DNA from: JBGOUJ01 sp041477005
GTDB taxonomy: Bacteria; Acidobacteriota; Terriglobia; Bryobacterales; JACQDG01
Direction: 5' to 3'
Length of the DNA: 18,655 nucleotides
Assembly (NCBI GenBank): GCA_041477005.1
Contig: JBGOUJ010000082.1
Location: 1 to 18,655 of the forward strand
Shown piece after piece: positions 14,127-18,655 of the stretch (positions within the stretch are counted from its first letter, which is position 1; every line of letters starts with the position of its first letter). Under the pieces are notes generated by a model. It was not told the DNA's origin, made no database searches, and worked only from the letters and a program-made list of their open reading frames with translations. The position numbers and the translations under genes were made by a program.

Positions 14127-17100
14127 GGCTCCCCCTCCTCTCTGGAAATGCGCGGCAAAGCCGGCGGCCCTTGCAGGGCCGGGCCGGGTGGGACGAGCTG
14201 CACGCCGTCCTGGAGCATCATGAGGTTGCGGCGGCCGCCCCGGGAATCGATGATCAGCTTCTGGCGGCGGGGCAGGACTTGCTCCATGGTCTCGAGGTAC
14301 AGGCGGGTTTCGGTGGGGCCGGGGGCGGTCTTGTAAGCCTCCTCGGCCTGGTTGAAGCGCGCGGCATCGCCGGCGGCTCGGTTCACCCGGCTCACCTGGT
14401 AGGCCTGGGCGTTGCGCAGGCTTGCCTCGCCCTGGCCGCGCGCCAGCGCCACCTGCTCGTTGCGGTAGCCCTCGGCGACATTGATTAGGCGGCTGCGCTC
14501 CTCGGCGGCGCCGGCCACCTCGCGGAAGGCGTCGACCACTTCGACCGACGGGTGCACGTCTTCGAGCGCCACGTGGAGCACCTTCACGCCGGCGCCGTAA
14601 AGATCGAGGCGGCGCTGCATCTCGTCGAGCGCCCGCGCTTCCACGGCGCGCCGGCCGGTGGTGAGCAGCTCATCGAGCGGCGTGGTCGTCACGACCATCT
14701 GGATCACCGACTCGGCGGTGGTGCGGACCGTGGCGTCGGCGTCGGCCAGGCGGAAGATATAGTCGTCGGGGCGGACGATGTTGTAGTGGACGACGCCGTT
14801 GAGCTCGATCATGTTCTGATCGCCGGAGAGCATCAGCGACTCTTCCGGCATCTTCTGGAAGCGGCCGGCGCGGTGCTGGACGTTCCACTCGTAGGCGGCG
14901 GGCTCGGCCTGGGGTCCCAAAGACGCCCCGGCGTCGGCGCTGCGGTAGCCGACCTCGACCTCACGCACGCGGTCGGCCTCGACGCGCGTGAGCCGCTCGA
15001 CGGGCCAGGGCAGCTTGTAGTGCCAGCCGGGCTGCCTGTACGGCCTGACCTTGCGGCCGAAGCGCTCGATGACGCCCTGCTCGTTCGGCTCCAGAGTATA
15101 GAAACCGCCGAGGACGATCAGGGCGGCCAGGGCGGTCAGGACCGGCTTCGCGAGCACGCGGCGGCGGGCATACAGATAACCCCAAACCCAGGCGAAACCG
15201 GCGCTGGGGTCGATGCGGCCGAGTGCGGCGCTCAGGCGGCGCACGACAGCGGGAAGGGGCGTTCGGTCGAGCCACCGCTTCCACCAGGAGGCGGGTCCCG
15301 AGGGCGCCGCCGCGGACCGCTCCACCCGCAGCAGCCGGAGCGAGTTCATCATCACAAAGAACGACGAAATCTGGTGGGTGAAGGCCGCGCCGATGGGGCC
15401 GAGAATGCCGGAAGCGGCGGCGGCCACGGCAAGCAGGTTCGTCACGCCGGCGAACAGGATGATGTTCTGCCACGCTGTCGCGACCGCGCGGCGGCTCACG
15501 TCGAACAGGCGCGGCAGCCGGTCGAGCGAGTGGTTCAGGTAAACGACGTCGGCGGCCGCGGCGGTGATCTCGGCGCCGGAGCCGCCGACGGCGATGCCGA
15601 TGTTGGCGGCAGCGAGGGCGGGGGCGTCGTTGATGCCGTCGCCGATCATAGCGACGATCCGGCCCTGGGATTGCAACTGCCGGATCCGCTCCAGTTTCTG
15701 CTCGGGCAACAGCTCGGCCTCGACGTTGTGCAGGCCCATCTCGCGGGCGATGGCTTCGGCGGCGCGGCGGCGGTCGCCGGTGAGCAGGATCTGGTGAGTC
15801 AGCTCCAGCGCATCGAGCTCGCCTCGAGCTTCGGCAGCGCCCGGCCGCAGCGAATCGCGCAACAGGATGGCCCCGGCGAGGATCTTGTCGACGGCAACCA
15901 GGACCGCCGTCGCTCCTAGCCGGTCGGCCTCTTCGAGCAGATTGGCTGTATCGCTGATGCCTTCTTCGGCCAGGAAGGCGGCATTCCCCGCGCGGATGGT
16001 GTTGCCGTTGAGGTGGCACTGGGCGCCGCGCCCGGGAACCACGTGGGCGTCGGCGGAAGGGGCAATAGCAAGGCCGCGCCGGCGGGCTTCCTCGACGATC
16101 ACCTTGGCCAGCAGATGCTCGGAGCCGGCCTCGGCGGCTGCGCCCAGGGCGAGGACCTCTTGCTCAGCCCGGCCGGCGGGAAGGATGCGGACGACCTGGA
16201 ACTGTCCGGTGGTCAGCGTACCGGTCTTGTCGAAGACGATGGTGTCGGCCCGGGCGGCCAACTCCAGGAAATGCGCTCCCTTCACCAGGATGCCCCGGCG
16301 GGCCAAACCCCCGATGGCGGCGACCATGGCCGTGGGCGTCGCCAGGATCAGGGCGCAGGGGCAAGCGACGATCAGGACGGCCACCGTCCGCAGCCAGTCG
16401 CGAGTGAAATAAAACGTCCCGGCCCCGGCGAGCAGCAGCGCGGGCAGGAAATACTTGGCGTAGCGGTCCGCCAGGCGCTCGACCGGAGCGCGCTTCTGCT
16501 TGGCCTCCTCGACCAGAGCGATGACGCGAGCCAGGGTGGTCTCCTCGCCGGCTCGCTGTACACAGATTTCCAGCCGGCCGTTGCCGTTGATGGTCCCCGA
16601 GAAGACCTCGTCGCCGGACTGCTTGTCGCGAGGGAGCGATTCGCCGGTGATCGAGCTTTCATCCACGCTCGAAGCGCCCTGAACGACCAGGCCATCGGCG
16701 CCGATCCGCTCGCCGGCGCGGACCACGATCACGTCGTGCAGAGCCAGTTCTCCGACATCCACCTCGATTTCCTGACCGCCGCGCAGCAGCCGGGCGCGGC
16801 GCGGCAACTGCTCGACGAAGCGGTGGATCGCCGCCTCGGTGCGGCCGGCGGCGTAGGCCTCCAGGCCCTCGCCCAGCAGCATGATGAACATAGCCTCGGC
16901 GGCGGCCACGTATTCGCCCACCGTCAGGGCGGCGATGGCGGCGATGCAGATCGCCAGGTCGGCCGAGATTTGCTTTTCCAGCAGCGCCGAGATGGCGTTG
17001 TGGAAAATCTTGTACCCGGCGAGCAGGGCCAGGATGATGGCGGTGTCGATACCGAAGATGTACTTGAAAACGCCGGTTAGGTTGAGGAGCAGGAAAAGCC

Positions 17101-17155
17101 CAACAAAGCCCGCGAATCCGAAATAGCGGAGGCGTTCTTTCCGGTCGCCATCCAT
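14123..17155 (-). CDS. P1B-type cation-transporting ATPase fused to an HflK-type SPFH domain
   Basis: One 1010-residue frame holds two complete proteins. Residues 1-610 are a P1B ATPase with eight membrane segments (about 12-30, 35-51, 63-79, 81-96, 235-255, 258-280, 562-583, 585-607). It has actuator TGES (170-173), metal-site CPC (265-267), phosphorylation DKTGT (Asp309), SEHLLA where the family has SEHPL (His347 kept, Pro to Leu348), TGD (459-461) and GDGIND (505-510). It has no N-terminal metal-binding HMA domain. A linker (611-667) leads to a ninth membrane segment (about 668-686) and an HflK domain: EPNEQGVIERFGRKVRPYRQ, GDQNMIELNGVVHYNI (778 on), and RLYLETMEQVLP near the end. No Met lies between 603 and 769, so a separate HflK start is unlikely. 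The gene opens a tight operon with hflC, hflK and an NTF2-like gene. Metal substrate is unknown; Cu or another soft metal is possible from CPC. Confidence 0.93.
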   Translation of the reverse strand: MDGDRKERLRYFGFAGFVGLFLLLNLTGVFKYIFGIDTAIILALLAGYKIFHNAISALLEKQISADLAICIAAIAALTVGEYVAAAEAMFIMLLGEGLEAYAAGRTEAAIHRFVEQLPRRARLLRGGQEIEVDVGELALHDVIVVRAGERIGADGLVVQGASSVDESSITGESLPRDKQSGDEVFSGTINGNGRLEICVQRAGEETTLARVIALVEEAKQKRAPVERLADRYAKYFLPALLLAGAGTFYFTRDWLRTVAVLIVACPCALILATPTAMVAAIGGLARRGILVKGAHFLELAARADTIVFDKTGTLTTGQFQVVRILPAGRAEQEVLALGAAAEAGSEHLLAKVIVEEARRRGLAIAPSADAHVVPGRGAQCHLNGNTIRAGNAAFLAEEGISDTANLLEEADRLGATAVLVAVDKILAGAILLRDSLRPGAAEARGELDALELTHQILLTGDRRRAAEAIAREMGLHNVEAELLPEQKLERIRQLQSQGRIVAMIGDGINDAPALAAANIGIAVGGSGAEITAAAADVVYLNHSLDRLPRLFDVSRRAVATAWQNIILFAGVTNLLAVAAAASGILGPIGAAFTHQISSFFVMMNSLRLLRVERSAAAPSGPASWWKRWLDRTPLPAVVRRLSAALGRIDPSAGFAWVWGYLYARRRVLAKPVLTALAALIVLGGFYTLEPNEQGVIERFGRKVRPYRQPGWHYKLPWPVERLTRVEADRVREVEVGYRSADAGASLGPQAEPAAYEWNVQHRAGRFQKMPEESLMLSGDQNMIELNGVVHYNIVRPDDYIFRLADADATVRTTAESVIQMVVTTTPLDELLTTGRRAVEARALDEMQRRLDLYGAGVKVLHVALEDVHPSVEVVDAFREVAGAAEERSRLINVAEGYRNEQVALARGQGEASLRNAQAYQVSRVNRAAGDAARFNQAEEAYKTAPGPTETRLYLETMEQVLPRRQKLIIDSRGGRRNLMMLQDGVQLVPPGPALQGPPALPRISREEGEP

Positions 17156-17270
17156 GGGAGAAACGTTTCAAAATACCACATCTGAGGGAGGCGGGAGGGC
17201 CTGGCTTGCTTTCCATAATCCGCTGGTGTGCAGCGCGAGGAGTCCCCTCCTCTGTACTAAGAACTAAAAC

Positions 17271-17517
17271 AGCAAGGCAAAAGGCAAAAGGCAAAAATCG
17301 AGGAAGGGGACATCTTTTTAGCGCCAGGCCCCGAGGGCCGGGCATTGCGCCGCTTCGCGGCGGGGCACTCTGCCCCCTTTCGCGGCCGGCACTAAAAAGA
17401 TGCTCTTTGCGCCTGAGGTAACCCGCAGTGAACCATGCAATGCTGGCAGCGGGGATCCGGACCGCTGCCGGCGCCCTCTTGATTTTTTGCCTTTTGCAGT
17501 TGGCCTATGGCCTTGCT
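17271..17517. repeat. Nested inverted-repeat element with cloverleaf-like core
   Basis: Outer arms: AGCAAGGC (17271-17278) and GCCTTGCT (17510-17517), then AAAAGGCAAAAATC (17286-17299) against GATTTTTTGCCTTTT (17481-17495). An inner stem, CATCTTTTTAGCGCCAGGCC (17311-17330), pairs with GGCCGGCACTAAAAAGATG (17384-17402). It overlaps or encloses three small hairpins in a row: GGCCC-CGA-GGGCC (17327-17339), CGCCGC-TTC-GCGGCG (17348-17362) and GGGGCA-CTC-TGCCCC (17362-17376). A further 8-bp hairpin, GGCAGCGG/CCGCTGCC, lies at 17445-17469. No open frame fits. This is likely a dispersed non-coding element (REP- or MITE-like). Confidence 0.6.
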
Positions 17518-17758
17518 TTCCGTCTTTGCAGTGTCGAGGAGCGGGCTGCACCGCCGCGCCCGAGCTGTGTTACGACGGATTGCAGGCGCCTTCCTGGCAA
17601 GACCATCCAGATCCAAGCGAGGCCTCGCTCGCATCACGTGTAAGAAAGCTCACGCTTCCCGAGGCCCCGGCCGATCGGGGAAAGCCCCACAAAATGAAGC
17701 ACTTCAGGGATCGCGGCGGGTCACCAGGACCCAAATGTAAATCCGGGCAAAGCCGCGC
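17518..17758. other. Intergenic stretch between the repeat element and the small secreted protein gene
   Basis: No gene is supported on either strand. A perfect 14-base palindrome, AGCGAGGCCTCGCT, lies at 17616-17629 and could be an operator or part of a repeat. Short frames here have no ribosome binding site and low-complexity composition. Confidence 0.4.
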
Positions 17759-17787
17759 TTGCATATTGGAGTATGGTGCGGTAAATT
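17759..17787 (+). promoter_or_regulatory. Promoter of the small secreted protein gene
   Basis: TTGCAT (17759-17764) and TAAATT (17782-17787) are separated by exactly 17 bases. Predicted start of transcription is near 17794, giving a leader of about 20 bases that contains the ribosome binding site GGAGGG at 17806-17811. Confidence 0.55.
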
Positions 17788-17814
17788 GTCTAGGTTCCAA
17801 CAACTGGAGGGTCC

Positions 17815-18114
17815 ATGAAGAAGTTAGCTTCCCTGGCAGTGCTGTCTGTGGTGTTCGCGGGCCTGTCGTTCGCGGAGAGCGTGACCGGCTGGGTCAGCGA
17901 CGCGAAGTGCCATAAGGCCGGCGCGGACCACGCCGGCTGCGCCAAGAAGTGCGTCGGCGCCGGCGGAGACGTTGTGATTGTGACCGATGACAACAAGGTC
18001 TACAAAGTTCACAACGCCGACGCGGTGAAGGACATGGTCGGCCAGAAGGTGACCGCGGATGGCAAGGTCGACGGCGATTCGATCCACGTCGATTCCGCGA
18101 AGGCCGCCAGCTAG
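17815..18114 (+). CDS. Small secreted Cys/His protein, 99 residues
   Basis: The protein has a clear signal peptide (MKKLASLAVLSVVFAGLSFA, likely cut near residue 20-21), leaving a mature protein of about 78 residues. It opens VTGWVSDAKCHKAGADHAGC, continuing AKKC, so Cys32, Cys42 and Cys46 sit with His33 and His39 in a compact cluster that could bind metal or form disulfides. The rest is small beta strands (VVIVTDDNKVYKVHN, VGQKVTADGKVDGDSIHVDS) and looks OB-like. Similar small proteins with GxxSDxxC and CAKxC motifs are frequent in Acidobacteria (recalled, no function known to me). The start has GGAGGG 3 bases before the ATG and a good promoter. It is transcribed away from the ATPase-HflK operon, and a hairpin follows its stop. 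Confidence 0.85.
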   Translation: MKKLASLAVLSVVFAGLSFAESVTGWVSDAKCHKAGADHAGCAKKCVGAGGDVVIVTDDNKVYKVHNADAVKDMVGQKVTADGKVDGDSIHVDSAKAAS

Positions 18115-18127
18115 TCAGATCCACTCC

Positions 18128-18150
18128 TGGCCCCGGCGCCGCCGGGGCCA
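18128..18150 (+). terminator. Strong hairpin after the small secreted protein gene
   Basis: TGGCCCCGGC-GCC-GCCGGGGCCA is a perfect 10-bp stem with a 3-base loop, 13 bases after the stop codon. Only CCCTTTC follows rather than a T run, so it may act as a weak or factor-aided terminator or protect the mRNA end. Confidence 0.6.
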
Positions 18151-18421
18151 CCCTTTCAGGCCCGCGGCCTGCCCAAGGTTGTAGTGTGTGTCGTGCGGTC
18201 CCAAGGGTGTGTTGTCTCTGGCGACTCTAGCTAGCTCTCCCCACGCTTGCTCTTGATGAGAGTGCGGGAGGCGAAGCGGATATCCGAGACCATAGCGGCA
18301 CACTTCGGGCCCCGTCAGGCCCTTCCTTTCCTATCGTACCTACGGAGCCGCCCTGTCGAAGGTTCCGGTCTATCCGTTCCAACTTCCTCCTCACGTGGGA
18401 TGTCGGCGAACGATTTGAAGA
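18151..18421. other. Intergenic stretch, no supported gene
   Basis: No frame on either strand shows a start signal and protein-like composition. A minus-strand frame at 18227-18496 is open, but it runs through the promoter and start of the antitoxin gene and matches nothing I recognise. No tRNA-like fold or repeat array was seen. Confidence 0.4.
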
Positions 18422-18450
18422 TTGCAGGGTGCGCAAGATGCCCATATGAT
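18422..18450 (+). promoter_or_regulatory. Candidate promoter of the antitoxin-like gene
   Basis: TTGCAG (18422-18427), a 17-base spacer and TATGAT (18445-18450; 5 of 6 to consensus). Transcription would start near 18457, leaving a leader of about 25 bases with AGGGAGG at 18465-18471. This supports translation from 18482 rather than from the ATGs inside the -10 region. Confidence 0.45.
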
Positions 18451-18481
18451 GAAGGCGGATTGCCAGGGAGGCTCCTGCGAC

Positions 18482-18655
18482 ATGGCCGAAACGCATCCGA
18501 TCATGGAACCCGGACCGGGCGGCGCGCTGTTCTCACGCCTTGGCGAGAAGTTAGGTGTCTCCCGGATTCGCTCCGACCGTGACCTTGCCGCCCTTGTTGA
18601 GAGGCGGTTGCCGGCCACCGCCATCAAAGCCCTTGTCCGCGGCGGACTGTCCGAT
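18482..18655 (+). CDS. DUF2384/Xre-type antitoxin (MbcA/ParS/Xre family), N-terminal part cut by right edge
   Basis: Fifty-eight codons are visible, open to the end of the window. After a short Gly/Pro-rich start comes FSRLGEKLGVSRIRSDRDLA, then ALVERRLPATAIKALVRGGLSD. The latter segment, with ERRLPATAIKAL and GGLSD, matches the helix-turn that precedes the DNA-binding and DUF2384 region of Xre-type antitoxins paired with RES-domain toxins (family knowledge). The chosen ATG has AGGGAGG 10 bases before it; in-frame ATGs at 18446 and 18449 lie within the likely -10 box. The toxin gene would be expected just downstream, outside the window. RES toxins act by degrading NAD+. The function of this copy cannot be confirmed from the part seen. 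Confidence 0.65.
   Translation, partial: MAETHPIMEPGPGGALFSRLGEKLGVSRIRSDRDLAALVERRLPATAIKALVRGGLSD

Noticed and set aside
14123..17155. Possibility that the ATPase-HflK fusion is a sequencing frameshift joining two genes
   Set aside because: The frame runs cleanly through a linker with membrane-protein composition, and there is no overlap of coding signals or start region at the junction. A frameshift error would normally leave one of these.
17428..17643. Short plus-strand frame of 71 codons starting with a hydrophobic stretch
   Set aside because: It starts inside the nested repeat element, has no ribosome binding site, and becomes Arg/Pro-rich without protein-like order.
1..18655. CRISPR array, rRNA, tRNA, transposase, phage integrase
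   Set aside because: No regularly spaced direct repeats with unique spacers, no conserved rRNA or tRNA sequence and no transposase or integrase motifs were seen. The only regular repeat is the coding one in the lipoprotein.

Overview
The window reads as chromosomal DNA of a high-GC Gram-negative bacterium. The most likely group is Acidobacteriota, of the Solibacter/Bryobacter kind. This is inferred from the gene mix: a Tat-signal Gfo/Idh/MocA oxidoreductase beside a xylose-isomerase-like protein, a BlaI/M56 pair whose sensor ends in carboxypeptidase-regulatory and TonB-like domains, a Ser/Thr kinase with a C-terminal PD40 propeller, and a small CxxxC secreted protein. No rRNA, tRNA, CRISPR array, transposase or phage gene was seen.

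Layout. Almost everything is on the minus strand, so transcription runs right to left. (1) 1-1428: the start of a sugar-phosphate isomerase/epimerase-like gene (cut by the left edge) and a Gfo/Idh/MocA oxidoreductase, probably a sugar catabolism pair. (2) 1596-4423: a TPR membrane protein, then a BlaI-type repressor and a BlaR1-type metalloprotease 2 nt apart, with two adjacent palindromic operators in front of the repressor. (3) 4424-6627: a decayed or gene-poor stretch. It holds one small hypothetical ORF, two coding-like remnants and a lipoprotein made of five repeats, each exactly 62 residues. (4) 6628-11381: a three-gene unit of membrane Ser/Thr kinase with propeller, NTF2-like secreted protein and outer-membrane beta-barrel, overlapping or nearly so. 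(5) 11563-17155: a four-gene unit whose first gene is a single-frame fusion of a complete P1B-type cation ATPase to an HflK-type SPFH protein, followed by HflC, a second stand-alone HflK and a small NTF2-like membrane-anchored protein. (6) 17156-18655: a nested inverted-repeat element, then, on the plus strand, a small secreted Cys/His protein with its own promoter and a hairpin terminator, and the first 58 codons of a DUF2384/Xre-type antitoxin running off the right edge.

The most unusual object is the ATPase-HflK fusion operon (11563-17155). HflK and HflC normally form a large cage around the FtsH protease. Here one HflK-type subunit is physically joined to an ion pump, and a normal HflK and HflC are made from the same transcript, which suggests a pump embedded in, or scaffolded by, an SPFH assembly. 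No ftsH gene is in the window. Other points of interest are the 62-residue repeat lipoprotein, the BlaI operators, a 22-codon duplicate of the end of the NTF2-like gene left in the 6.2 kb region, and several starts that look nearly leaderless.
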